NCBI RefSeq assembly: GCF_007830235.1
Contig: NZ_VLKI01000009.1
Span: forward strand, 1 to 50,818
DNA: 50,818 bases
Origin: Cytobacillus oceanisediminis
GTDB taxonomy: Bacteria; Bacillota; Bacilli; Bacillales; Cytobacillaceae
Reading direction: 5' to 3'
A program made the translations under genes and the position numbers. The notes under the pieces are model-generated. The model was not told the DNA's origin. It searched no databases and was given only the letters and a program-made list of their open reading frames with translations. Of this stretch, positions 25,273 through 32,754 are shown in pieces. How positions within the stretch are numbered: the stretch's first letter is position 1; every line of letters starts with the position of its first letter.

Positions 25273-25301
25273 CCGCTGCAGCTTTTTGCAGCGGTTTTTT
25301 T
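25273..25301 (+). terminator. Terminator after the yhdC-like gene
   Basis: CCGCTGCA and TGCAGCGG form a perfect 8-bp stem followed by seven T. Confidence 0.8.
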
Positions 25302-25410
25302 ACATTTAATAGAAATGAGGAACAGGTTTACTTTATAAAAGGTTATCACAAAATCATTAATCCCTCGTTTTGTTCATAGATTATGTTAAGGACTAAAAGG
25401 GGGAGTGGCA

Positions 25411-26823
25411 ATGAGGGAAGACGATAATAAATCACTGGAATATGCCATTCAGGAAATTACTGAAATTGCTAATGGTTTTGGCTTGGATTATTACCCAATG
25501 CGATATGAGATATGCCCTGCAGAAATTATTTATACTTTTGGCGCTTATGGAATGCCGACAAGATTTTCACATTGGAGTTTTGGAAAACAGTTCCATAAAA
25601 TGAAGCTGCATTATGATTTGGGACTTTCAAAAATCTACGAGCTGGTGATCAATTCCAACCCTTGTTACGCCTTTTTGCTTGATTCCAACTCGCTCATCCA
25701 GAACAAATTAATTGTCGCCCATGTTTTAGCTCATTGTGATTTCTTTAAGAATAATGTCCGCTTTCAAAATACAAAGCGTGACATGGTGGAAAGCATGGCA
25801 GCGACTGCGGAGAGAATCAGGCAATATGAAATTGAGTTTGGAAAGAAAGAGGTTGAAACCTTCCTGGATGCAGTGCTTGCTATTGAAGAGCATATCGACC
25901 CATCGTTAATGAGGCCAAAGCTGGCCTGGAATATGGAAGATGAATATGAAAGCAGCGGCGATACTGCAGCACCAAGTCCATATGATGATTTATGGGGTCT
26001 CGATGAACGAAATAATAAACGTGAGCCTAAAAAGAAGAAAAAAAAGTTCCCGCCAAAACCGGAAAAGGATTTGCTTTTGTTCATTGAAAGCTACAGCAGG
26101 GAGCTTACCGATTGGCAGCGGGACATCCTAACTATGATGCGGGAGGAAATGCTCTATTTTTGGCCGCAGCTCGAAACAAAAATCATGAACGAAGGCTGGG
26201 CTTCGTATTGGCATCAGCGGATTTTGCGAGAAATGGATTTGACATCTGCAGAAGCGCTTGAATTTGCTAAACTGAACGCAGGGGTTGTACAGCCTTCAAG
26301 AACTGGAATTAATCCATATTATCTTGGCCTTAAAATTTTCGAGGATATTGAAGAAAGATACGACAACCCAACAGAAGAAATGAAAAGACGCGGTGTAGAG
26401 CCGGGATCGGGCCGTGAGAAGATGTTCGAGGTCCGTGAAATTGAGTCGGATATTTCCTTTTTGCGGAATTACTTAACAAAGGATCTTGTTATGAGGGAAG
26501 ATATGTATCTTTTCCAAAAGCAGGGCAAGGATTATAAAGTTGTTGACAAGCAATGGGAGCATGTCCGCGATCAGCTTGTCAGCATGCGCGTAAACGGAGG
26601 CTTCCCATATCTGACAGTCAATGACGGGGATTATATGAAAAATGGAGAACTATACTTAAAGCATTGGTTTGAGGGTGTTGAGCTTGACCTGAAATATCTT
26701 GAAAAGGTTCTCCCCTACGTCCAGCAGCTATGGGGCCGCAGTGTCCATATGGAAACCATCGTCGAAGGCAAAAACATGCTTTTCACCTATGATGGGAAAA
26801 GTATTCACAGGAAGTATTTATAA
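25411..26823 (+). CDS. spoVR: SpoVR-family stage V sporulation protein
   Basis: A 470-residue cytoplasmic protein. SpoVR is needed for normal spore cortex formation in B. subtilis (468 residues there). Family-typical parts are [24 protein letters not shown] near the N-terminus and the conserved [13 protein letters not shown] region near residue 265. The ATG follows GGGGGAG; a GTG two codons upstream is too close to it. Upstream, TCATTAA and CATAGATT with a 14-base spacer loosely resemble a sigma-E promoter, which would fit mother-cell expression (weak). Its presence supports a spore-former. Confidence 0.93.
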   Translation: MREDDNKSLEYAIQEITEIANGFGLDYYPMRYEICPAEIIYTFGAYGMPTRFSHWSFGKQFHKMKLHYDLGLSKIYELVINSNPCYAFLLDSNSLIQNKLIVAHVLAHCDFFKNNVRFQNTKRDMVESMAATAERIRQYEIEFGKKEVETFLDAVLAIEEHIDPSLMRPKLAWNMEDEYESSGDTAAPSPYDDLWGLDERNNKREPKKKKKKFPPKPEKDLLLFIESYSRELTDWQRDILTMMREEMLYFWPQLETKIMNEGWASYWHQRILREMDLTSAEALEFAKLNAGVVQPSRTGINPYYLGLKIFEDIEERYDNPTEEMKRRGVEPGSGREKMFEVREIESDISFLRNYLTKDLVMREDMYLFQKQGKDYKVVDKQWEHVRDQLVSMRVNGGFPYLTVNDGDYMKNGELYLKHWFEGVELDLKYLEKVLPYVQQLWGRSVHMETIVEGKNMLFTYDGKSIHRKYL

Positions 26824-26833
26824 GAATCAGAGG

Positions 26834-26863
26834 GCGAATCACACTTCTTGTGATTCGTTTTTT
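26834..26863 (+). terminator. Terminator of spoVR
   Basis: GCGAATCAC and GTGATTCG pair, followed by six T. Confidence 0.75.
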
Positions 26864-26869
26864 CTATTA

Positions 26870-26934
26870 GGCTCTTGTTTATTTTGGCACTATGTTGATT
26901 GGAGCGGAAATCAACAGACAAGTTTAACAGAGCT
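26870..26934 (+). repeat. Dispersed intergenic repeat, copy D (ends only, 65 bases)
   Basis: It consists of the left end (GGCTCTTGTTTATTTTGGCAC, TGTTGATTGGAGCGGAA) joined directly to the right end (ATCAACAGACAAGTTTAACAGAGC). The whole centre is missing, and the junction lies at GGAGCGGAA, which is present once here but twice (near both ends) in full copies. This is what recombination between the two direct repeats would leave. Confidence 0.7.
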
Positions 26935-27073
26935 TTCTATTAAAAAAGGAGACAAGTTTGGAAGAAATACTCTCAACAGTATAATTTTATTTTCATTCTG
27001 TCCAAGTTGGGGTAAATTATAATAAGGTATACATCATATAGAGAGAATCCTCATTCTGGACGGAGATGAAAAC

Positions 27074-27898
27074 ATGGAGCAGGGAAAAATACTAGAGTTA
27101 TTCAGCAGTTCTATTTTGCAAAATACATCTGAGCTGGCACAGGAGATGCTGGATTCCTTAATGGTACAATTTGAAAATGAGCTTTCTAAAGAGGAAGCCA
27201 GAGAAAATGCATTACAGACATTTTCCCACTTAGTGACAATTGTCGGCAAAGGCTTGATTGATGATAATGTATGGGACAAGGCAGAGACCTGGGGAGAAGA
27301 AGTTGGATATATATCCGTTCAAACAGGCGGAGATCTTGGCGGTACAATTAAAAGTACCACGCTTTATAAAGATGTGATAACAACCTTTATCTTAACAATG
27401 GCAGAAGAAGTGAAACTGCCAGCCACTTCATTGATTGAGGTAGTATCCAGAGTGGATAGAATTATTACAATCACTACTTACGGGTTTACAAACGCATTTA
27501 TAAAACATGCGGAAGAACTAATAAAAGAATCACAAAGCCAATACCTGAAAATATCTGTCCCGATTGTCCCGATTTCCAATGATATTGCAATTTTGCCGCT
27601 TATTGGCGAAATTGATGAAGTTCGGTCGGGCATTTTAATTGAAGTGGCCTTATCTGTCAGTGTAAGGCAAAGGTATGAACACCTCATTTTAGATGTTTCA
27701 GGTGTATACATGGCAACTCCATTGGTGATTGAAACGCTTCAAAAGTTGGTAAAGAGCCTCAAATTGCTCGGTGTATCTCCGCTTGTAACGGGAATCAGGA
27801 CAGAGCTAAGCAAATCATTTGTTGAAAGTGGAGTAAGGCTTGATGAAATACCAATCTACACAAACTTAAAACAGGCTATTGACCATTTATCACATTAA
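27074..27898 (+). CDS. RsbR-type STAS-domain stressosome protein
   Basis: A 274-residue protein. Residues ~1-150 form a non-haem globin-like helical sensor domain of the RsbR paralogues, and residues ~155-270 a C-terminal STAS domain (IAILPLIGEIDEVRSG, LILDVSGVYMATP, LGVSPLVTGIRTELSKSF). Such proteins form the stressosome that controls sigma-B. The two regions where RsbR is phosphorylated carry Thr in YMATP and Ser in SKSF in place of the usual Thr, so phosphorylation may be altered. Ribosome-binding site is weak (CGGAGAT). No rsbS or rsbT is nearby, as usual for orphan paralogues. Confidence 0.82.
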   Translation: MEQGKILELFSSSILQNTSELAQEMLDSLMVQFENELSKEEARENALQTFSHLVTIVGKGLIDDNVWDKAETWGEEVGYISVQTGGDLGGTIKSTTLYKDVITTFILTMAEEVKLPATSLIEVVSRVDRIITITTYGFTNAFIKHAEELIKESQSQYLKISVPIVPISNDIAILPLIGEIDEVRSGILIEVALSVSVRQRYEHLILDVSGVYMATPLVIETLQKLVKSLKLLGVSPLVTGIRTELSKSFVESGVRLDEIPIYTNLKQAIDHLSH

Positions 27899-27904
27899 TG
27901 TGGC

Positions 27905-27941
27905 CAGAAAAAAACTGTTCAGGTGGAATGAACAGTTTTTT
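27905..27941. terminator. Bidirectional terminator
   Basis: AAAACTGTTC and GAACAGTTTT form a 10-bp stem flanked by A and T runs; it serves the convergent rsbR-like and repeat-protein genes. Confidence 0.8.
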
Positions 27942-27972
27942 GGTTATCTTATACATAAGTTTACAGGAGAAA

Positions 27973-28380
27973 TCAGGGAATAAGGGATACTCCATTTTCC
28001 TCCATCTCTACTGCAATTACCTGTTCTCCTCCAAGAGCTTCCACTGCAGCACCAATTGATTGAAGCCAATCACCATTAACAGTTGTTCTTTGGGCCATTA
28101 AAAGCAATTTCTGATCCTCTGAAGTTAATTGTCTGGTTACTCCAATTGCCTCAAGAAATTGTCCAATAGCCTGAATCCAAATACCCGTTACAATTTTATT
28201 TTCTCCTTCTGATTCCTCACTTATTACAAGAAGCCTGGAGATAATAATTGCTTCTGCAATAATACCGATTGTTTGCATCCACACAGCGACTGCGGCCTGT
28301 TCTTTAAGGGTGGATTTCATCTCTTCCAGCTCAATATATTGATATCCAGTTTTTTCTTTAGAGGTGGTGTCTTTCAGCAT
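27973..28380 (-). CDS. Hypothetical protein with three internal WxQxIG repeats (DUF6944-like)
   Basis: A 135-residue protein with three similar segments: WMQTIGIIAEAIIIS, WIQAIGQFLEAIGVT and WLQSIGAAVEALGGE, spaced about 33-37 residues. Each is likely an amphipathic helix. I think it matches a Bacillus repetitive family (DUF6944), but I am not certain. The ATG chosen lies nine bases after GGAG; a Met two codons earlier is only three bases from it. No function is known. It lies downstream of the DUF318 permease gene in the same direction. Confidence 0.65.
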   Translation of the reverse strand: MLKDTTSKEKTGYQYIELEEMKSTLKEQAAVAVWMQTIGIIAEAIIISRLLVISEESEGENKIVTGIWIQAIGQFLEAIGVTRQLTSEDQKLLLMAQRTTVNGDWLQSIGAAVEALGGEQVIAVEMEENGVSLIP

Positions 28381-28477
28381 TCTCATCCACTCCAGTATGT
28401 TTAAGTCGTTACTGTATATATATTCAATTTGAATTATGGTTGATAGAAGAATCGATAAGTAATTTAACAAAGTTGGT

Positions 28478-29341
28478 TTAGATTAGATAAAATATAAACC
28501 CTGATATGGTCGACATGGTAATCACAGAAGCAATAAAGGCGATCACCAGCTGTTTATGGAAAATAGATTTTAAAAGAATGACTTCTGGCAGGCTTGCACC
28601 GGCAGAGCTGATCATCATCGCCATAACCGGGCCAAGGGCCATTCCTTTTAAGATAAGTATCTGGGAAATCGGAATCATGCTTGATAAACGGATGTATAAA
28701 GGAATTCCGGCAATTGCGGCAATAGGTATAAGCCACCAAGTATCATGGCCAAACCATTTTGCTATTAAATCATCCGGTACAAGCCCGTGTATACCTGCTC
28801 CTATGGCGGCACCAATGATGAGGTATGGGTAAACACTTTTCATAAGTCCTAAAGTTTCCTGCCATGCGAAAGACCAGTTAAATTTATGCTTTTTTTCCTG
28901 AAATCCTGACATGATCACATTTTTTACATACTGCTGATATCCAAGCCTTTCCAAAGAGAATCCAATAACGATGGAAATTACGGCAGTAACCAAAGTGTAT
29001 ATTATAGCAACCTTCCAGCCCATGACAACTCCCATAATCGTTAATATTGTCGGATCCAAAACAGGTGAAGCAAAAAGAAAAATCATGACAATTGAAAAGG
29101 GAATCTTGTTCTTAAGCATATTGACCACGACAGGAATAGTAGAGCATGAACAGAAAGGTGTTATAAATGCGAAAGCAATTGCGGCTGCACTGGCCAGAAA
29201 CTTGTTCCTGCCGGTTAGCTTCTTCTCAATTTTTTCATAGGGGATATATCCTTGCAGCAGGCTAATGACAAATGAAATAGCAACAAATAATATAGTAAGC
29301 TCCAATGCGATCCATAAAAAGCTTTTTAGAAATTCCAGCAT
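28478..29341 (-). CDS. DUF318 permease (YraQ/ArsP-like)
   Basis: A 287-residue membrane protein with about eight segments. The motif FCSCSTIPVVV and the FASPVLDPTIL segment identify the DUF318 permease family, which includes ArsP (efflux of organic arsenicals) and other members of unknown substrate. It is expressed behind ArsR-type operators and after a Cys-tailed mini-protein, so arsenic or a related thiophilic metal is the likely substrate (inference). Ribosome-binding site AAGGTG. Confidence 0.85.
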   Translation of the reverse strand: MLEFLKSFLWIALELTILFVAISFVISLLQGYIPYEKIEKKLTGRNKFLASAAAIAFAFITPFCSCSTIPVVVNMLKNKIPFSIVMIFLFASPVLDPTILTIMGVVMGWKVAIIYTLVTAVISIVIGFSLERLGYQQYVKNVIMSGFQEKKHKFNWSFAWQETLGLMKSVYPYLIIGAAIGAGIHGLVPDDLIAKWFGHDTWWLIPIAAIAGIPLYIRLSSMIPISQILILKGMALGPVMAMMISSAGASLPEVILLKSIFHKQLVIAFIASVITMSTISGFIFYLI

Positions 29342-29356
29342 GTTTTAGTCACCTTA

Positions 29357-29515
29357 TTATGCTTCACAAATAACTGTGCAGCATTTCCTTTCTTTTAATA
29401 GGTTAGAACTTAAACCTTCAACCGGCTTCTTAGAAAATTTCCATAAATGATGTGATTTTTTCTCAATTTCCTTTTGTTTCAACTGAGCATTTACTAAGTG
29501 TTCTTGAATAAACAT
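29357..29515 (-). CDS. Cys-tailed mini-protein, ArsR-controlled (paralogue at 44.5 kb)
   Basis: A 52-residue protein: an Lys/Glu-rich helical N-terminal half with LKQKEIEK and WKFS, then a C-terminal tail KCCTVICEA with three Cys. The first 28 residues align without gaps to the mini-protein at 44493-44663 (14 identical by eye). The ATG is preceded by AAGGAGAGG. Its stop lies only 15 bases before the permease start, so the two are one operon. Two ATCAA-N6-TTGAT operators stand immediately upstream. A thiol tail of this kind could bind As(III) and hand it to the permease (inference). No family is known to me. Confidence 0.7.
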   Translation of the reverse strand: MFIQEHLVNAQLKQKEIEKKSHHLWKFSKKPVEGLSSNLLKERKCCTVICEA

Positions 29516-29534
29516 AATTTCCTCTCCTTTTTTA

Positions 29535-29572
29535 ATCAATAAATATTGATTTATAAATCAAAAAAAATTGAT
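29535..29572. promoter_or_regulatory. Tandem ArsR-type operators O1 and O2
   Basis: ATCAATAAATATTGAT (29535-29550) and ATCAAAAAAAATTGAT (29557-29572) are two perfect ATCAA-N6-TTGAT palindromes with centres exactly 22 bases apart, about two DNA turns. They lie just upstream of the mini-protein ribosome-binding site, between it and the arsR gene. Confidence 0.75.
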
Positions 29573-29593
29573 ATAGTGATTAAAATTTAGAAC

Positions 29594-29920
29594 CTAACAG
29601 CAGCTAGGTCTAAATAAGCAACATAACTCTGGAGAAAGCAGGTGATTAATTTCCTCTTGATTGATTCGATAATAGCTCCATGTTCCTTTTGTCTCTTTTA
29701 GAATTAATCCTGCATCAAGAAGAATCTTTAAGTGATAGCTCAGTTTGGACTGTGGCATTTCGATAAGCTCACTTAAATCGCAAACACAGGTGGATTCCTG
29801 CTTGCACAGTAGATTCAAAATATGGAGGCGCTTTTGATCAGCAAGTGCTTTAAATTTCGCTTCATATTTAGAAAAAGTTTCATCCAGTGAAGTATCTTTT
29901 AAAGGAATTATATTGTCCAT
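29594..29920 (-). CDS. arsR: ArsR-family arsenic-responsive repressor (first)
   Basis: A 108-residue winged-helix repressor. The sensor motif in helix alpha-3 is STCVCDL (Cys45, Cys47), the classical As(III)/Sb(III) site ELCVCDL in a variant form. The recognition helix is QSKLSYHLKILLDAGL. The C-terminus adds ELCC and PSCC (Cys100, 101, 107, 108), which may give a third ligand. AAGGAGG lies seven bases before the ATG. It is first in a leftward unit with the mini-protein and DUF318 permease and has operators on both sides of its own promoter, so autorepression is likely. Confidence 0.9.
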   Translation of the reverse strand: MDNIIPLKDTSLDETFSKYEAKFKALADQKRLHILNLLCKQESTCVCDLSELIEMPQSKLSYHLKILLDAGLILKETKGTWSYYRINQEEINHLLSPELCCLFRPSCC

Positions 29921-29936
29921 GGTGAATCCTCCTTAA

Positions 29937-30012
29937 ATCAAATTCCTTTGATACATTGTATTATACTTCCAATAGTAACAATGTGCAACTAGTTAAATCA
30001 AAAAAAATTGAT
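29937..30012 (-). promoter_or_regulatory. arsR promoter between two operators (O3, O4)
   Basis: On the minus strand: TTGCAC, 17 bases, TATAAT (plus-strand positions 29983-29988 and 29960-29965). The operator ATCAAATTCCTTTGAT (29937-29952) lies seven bases after the -10 box, and ATCAAAAAAAATTGAT (29997-30012) lies eight bases before the -35 box. The layout predicts tight autorepression, possibly with looping. Confidence 0.75.
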
Positions 30013-30063
30013 TTATTTTTATAAAAGGAGGAGTTAAAAAACATTTACTAATTTTTAATTGCG

Positions 30064-30085
30064 TATATAAGAATATACTTATATA
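30064..30085. promoter_or_regulatory. Palindromic operator of the second ArsR
   Basis: Perfect arms TATATAAG (30064-30071) and CTTATATA (30078-30085) around AATATA, about 70 bases before the second arsR gene. It is quite unlike the ATCAA-N6-TTGAT sites, so the two ArsR proteins should read different DNA. Confidence 0.6.
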
Positions 30086-30154
30086 ATGATGAGAGATTAA
30101 TGTTTTTAATACTGATGATTAAATTGAAGAAAATAAAGAAGAGGTGATTTTATT

Positions 30155-30502
30155 TTGATTGCTGATCAAACTTTGGACATTGAACGTGCTGCAGGCATTT
30201 TAAAGCTGCTTGGCGATAAGACTCGTTTGTCGATGATGAGAATTCTTTCAGAGCATGATTGCTGTGTATGCGAGTTCACTGAAATTTTCCAGATGAGCCA
30301 GCCTGCTATTAGCCAGCATTTAAGAAAGCTCAGGGATGTTGGCCTGGTAAAAGAGAGCAGGAGAGGGCAGTGGATCATTTATGCGCTGAACGAGAGCCAT
30401 GAGTATTATCCATTTGTGAAAATGCTCCTTAATACTTTACCAAGCCAGGAAGAGAAACTTAAAGAGTTAGAAAGACAGGGAAAACGAATTTCTTGTGAAT
30501 AG
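30155..30502 (+). CDS. ArsR-family repressor (second), ars operon
   Basis: A 115-residue winged-helix repressor. The metalloid site is DCCVCEF (Cys36, Cys37, Cys39), with a further Cys at 114. Recognition helix QPAISQHLRKLRDVGL. The TTG start follows GAGGTGAT. It is 13 bases before arsB, so it is the first gene of the arsR-arsB-arsC-arsD-arsA-hesB series. Relief of repression by As(III) is expected. Confidence 0.9.
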   Translation: MIADQTLDIERAAGILKLLGDKTRLSMMRILSEHDCCVCEFTEIFQMSQPAISQHLRKLRDVGLVKESRRGQWIIYALNESHEYYPFVKMLLNTLPSQEEKLKELERQGKRISCE

Positions 30503-30515
30503 AGGAGGATAAAGT

Positions 30516-31814
30516 TTGACATCAGTCATATTGGCATCCGTTATATTCCTTGCTACTTTGACATTAGTCATATGGCAGCCAAAAGGACTTGGAATCGGCT
30601 GGTCGGCTGTCGGCGGAGCGATTGTAGCCCTGATAGCCGGAGTCGTGTCCTTTCAGGATGTAATCGATGTAACAGGAATTGTATGGAACGCCACATTAAC
30701 ATTTGTAGCATTAATAATTATTTCACTTATCTTAGACGAAATCGGATTTTTCGAGTGGTCGGCTTTACATATGGCCCGTTATGCAGGTGGCAATGGACTT
30801 CGCATGTTCCTGCTTGTTACCCTGCTGGGTGCAATTGTGGCCGCATTCTTTGCGAATGATGGTGCCGCTCTTATTTTAACGCCGATTGTCCTTGCGATGG
30901 TCAGAGCTTTGAAGTTTAAAGATGCAATGATTCTTCCATTTATTATGGCGAGTGGATTTATTGCAGATACAACTTCCCTGCCACTGGTAGTCAGCAACCT
31001 TGTGAACATTGTTTCCGCTGACTATTTTAATATCGGCTTTGCCGAGTATGCATCAAGAATGATTGTGCCGAACTTCTTCAGCTTAGGTGCCAGTATTCTT
31101 GTACTGTATTTATTTTTCAGAAAAAGCATTCCCAAAAAGTATGATATGGCCCAATTGAAACAGCCTGTTGAAGCTATTAAGGATGCTAGAATGTTCAAAC
31201 TGTCATGGTTAGTGCTGGCAGTGCTTTTAATCGGCTACTTTGCGAGTGAGTTTTTAGGAATACCGGTTTCCTTTATTGCCGGTGCCATTTCGATACTATT
31301 TTTACTTATTGCAAGAAAAAGCCCTGCAGTGCATACCTCTGCCGTTATAAAGGGGGCTCCATGGGCAATCGTATTTTTCTCAATCGGCATGTATGTTGTG
31401 GTATATGGCCTCCGTAATGTTGGCTTAACATCCGTTCTTGCCGATGTCATCCAGGCTGTTGCTGACCAGGGCTTATTTGCAGCAACAATTGGCATGGGGT
31501 TCATTGCAGCAATTTTATCATCCTTCATGAACAATATGCCTACTGTTATGATTGATGCTTTAGCAATAGCTGACACAAATACAAGCGGGACTATAAGGGA
31601 AGCGCTAATTTATGCAAATGTTATTGGGTCTGACCTGGGTCCTAAAATTACGCCAATTGGTTCACTTGCTACTCTTTTATGGCTCCATGTACTTAATACC
31701 AAGGGGGTTAAAATTACTTGGGGTTATTATTTTAAAGTGGGGATTATCTTAACAATTCCTACTTTATTCATTACCTTAACAGGCTTGTATATCTGGCTGT
31801 TAATTCTATCTTGA
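30516..31814 (+). CDS. arsB: Arsenite efflux permease ArsB
   Basis: A 432-residue ion-transporter-superfamily membrane protein with about 12 segments. Typical ArsB stretches are [38 protein letters not shown] and [13 protein letters not shown]. It exports As(OH)3 alone or as ArsA-ArsB pump; ArsA is encoded three genes on. The TTG start follows GAGGAGG at seven bases. Confidence 0.94.
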   Translation: MTSVILASVIFLATLTLVIWQPKGLGIGWSAVGGAIVALIAGVVSFQDVIDVTGIVWNATLTFVALIIISLILDEIGFFEWSALHMARYAGGNGLRMFLLVTLLGAIVAAFFANDGAALILTPIVLAMVRALKFKDAMILPFIMASGFIADTTSLPLVVSNLVNIVSADYFNIGFAEYASRMIVPNFFSLGASILVLYLFFRKSIPKKYDMAQLKQPVEAIKDARMFKLSWLVLAVLLIGYFASEFLGIPVSFIAGAISILFLLIARKSPAVHTSAVIKGAPWAIVFFSIGMYVVVYGLRNVGLTSVLADVIQAVADQGLFAATIGMGFIAAILSSFMNNMPTVMIDALAIADTNTSGTIREALIYANVIGSDLGPKITPIGSLATLLWLHVLNTKGVKITWGYYFKVGIILTIPTLFITLTGLYIWLLILS

Positions 31815-31900
31815 TAAATGGTATTAAAAGAGGGAGATTAACCTGCCAAAATTTAATTAATCCACAGTAATACAATTAAAATTGAGTCCAAGGAGCGATT

Positions 31901-32326
31901 ATGATGGAAAACAAAAAAATTATCTATTTCTTATGTACAGGCAATTCATGCAGAAGCCAAATGGCGGAAGGATGGGCAAAAAAACATTTGGGAGACCAGT
32001 GGGAAGTAAAAAGTGCAGGTCTTGAAGCTCATGGTCTTAACCCAAACGCTGTAAAAGCTATGAAGGAAGCAGGTATTGATATTTCAAATCAGACTTCTGA
32101 TACAATTGAACCTGAAATTTTAAATAATGCAGATTTGGTTGTTACGCTTTGCGGACATGCGGCAGATCACTGCCCTGTCACGCCTCCGCATGTTAAACGT
32201 GTTCACTGGGGATTCAATGACCCTGCGAGAGCTGAAGGAACTGAAGAAGAGAAATGGGCATTTTTCCAGCGTGTTCGTGATGAAATTGGCGAACGAATCC
32301 AGAAGTTTAAAGAAACAGGCGAGTAA
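31901..32326 (+). CDS. arsC: Thioredoxin-coupled arsenate reductase ArsC
   Basis: A 141-residue low-molecular-weight-phosphatase-type arsenate reductase. The P-loop [14 protein letters not shown] carries the nucleophile Cys12 and Cys17. The redox pair is Cys84 and Cys91 ([11 protein letters not shown]), two positions shifted from B. subtilis Cys82/Cys89. It reduces As(V) to As(III) for export. Two consecutive ATG codons follow AAGGAG; either could start. The 86-base gap after arsB shows no terminator. Confidence 0.95.
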   Translation: MMENKKIIYFLCTGNSCRSQMAEGWAKKHLGDQWEVKSAGLEAHGLNPNAVKAMKEAGIDISNQTSDTIEPEILNNADLVVTLCGHAADHCPVTPPHVKRVHWGFNDPARAEGTEEEKWAFFQRVRDEIGERIQKFKETGE

Positions 32327-32347
32327 ATCTGCAATAAAGTTAATACA

Positions 32348-32373
32348 AGCCGGGGCTTTTCCCGGCTATTTTC
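32348..32373 (+). terminator. Intra-operon hairpin between arsC and arsD
   Basis: AGCCGGG and CCCGGCT form a perfect 7-bp stem followed by ATTTTC. It could partly terminate transcription and lower arsD-arsA-hesB expression relative to arsC. Confidence 0.55.
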
Positions 32374-32390
32374 ATAAAGGAGAGGATAAC

Positions 32391-32738
32391 ATGGCAAAAT
32401 TAGAAATCTTTGATCCGGCATTATGCTGTGCGACAGGCGTTTGTGGACCAAGTGTGGACCCGGAACTGGCAAGAGTGGCGTCCGCATTATTTTTTCTTGA
32501 AGGCAAAGGCTTTTCTATAAAAAGATATAATCTGGGAAATGAGCCAGACGTCTATGTTAATAATCCAACTGTCAGCAAGCTTTTAAATGAAAAGGGGCCG
32601 GATGTGCTGCCGCTGATTCTTCTTAACGGGAAAGCTATTAAGGAAGGCATTTATCCAACAAATGAGGAGCTGGCTTCATGGTTTGGCGTTAACGCAGCTA
32701 TATTGGAGGCAAAAAAATCATCTAGTAGCTTGTTATAA
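32391..32738 (+). CDS. arsD: Arsenical metallochaperone ArsD
   Basis: A 115-residue thioredoxin-fold protein that binds As(III) and passes it to ArsA. The essential Cys12-Cys13 and Cys18 are in LCCATGVCG. The C-terminal Cys pairs of the E. coli plasmid protein are absent, as in many chromosomal ArsD. The ATG chosen follows AAGGAGAGG; the longer overlapping frame within arsC is rejected. arsA begins 16 bases later. Confidence 0.93.
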   Translation: MAKLEIFDPALCCATGVCGPSVDPELARVASALFFLEGKGFSIKRYNLGNEPDVYVNNPTVSKLLNEKGPDVLPLILLNGKAIKEGIYPTNEELASWFGVNAAILEAKKSSSSLL

Positions 32739-32754
32739 GAGGGAAGGTTTTAAA

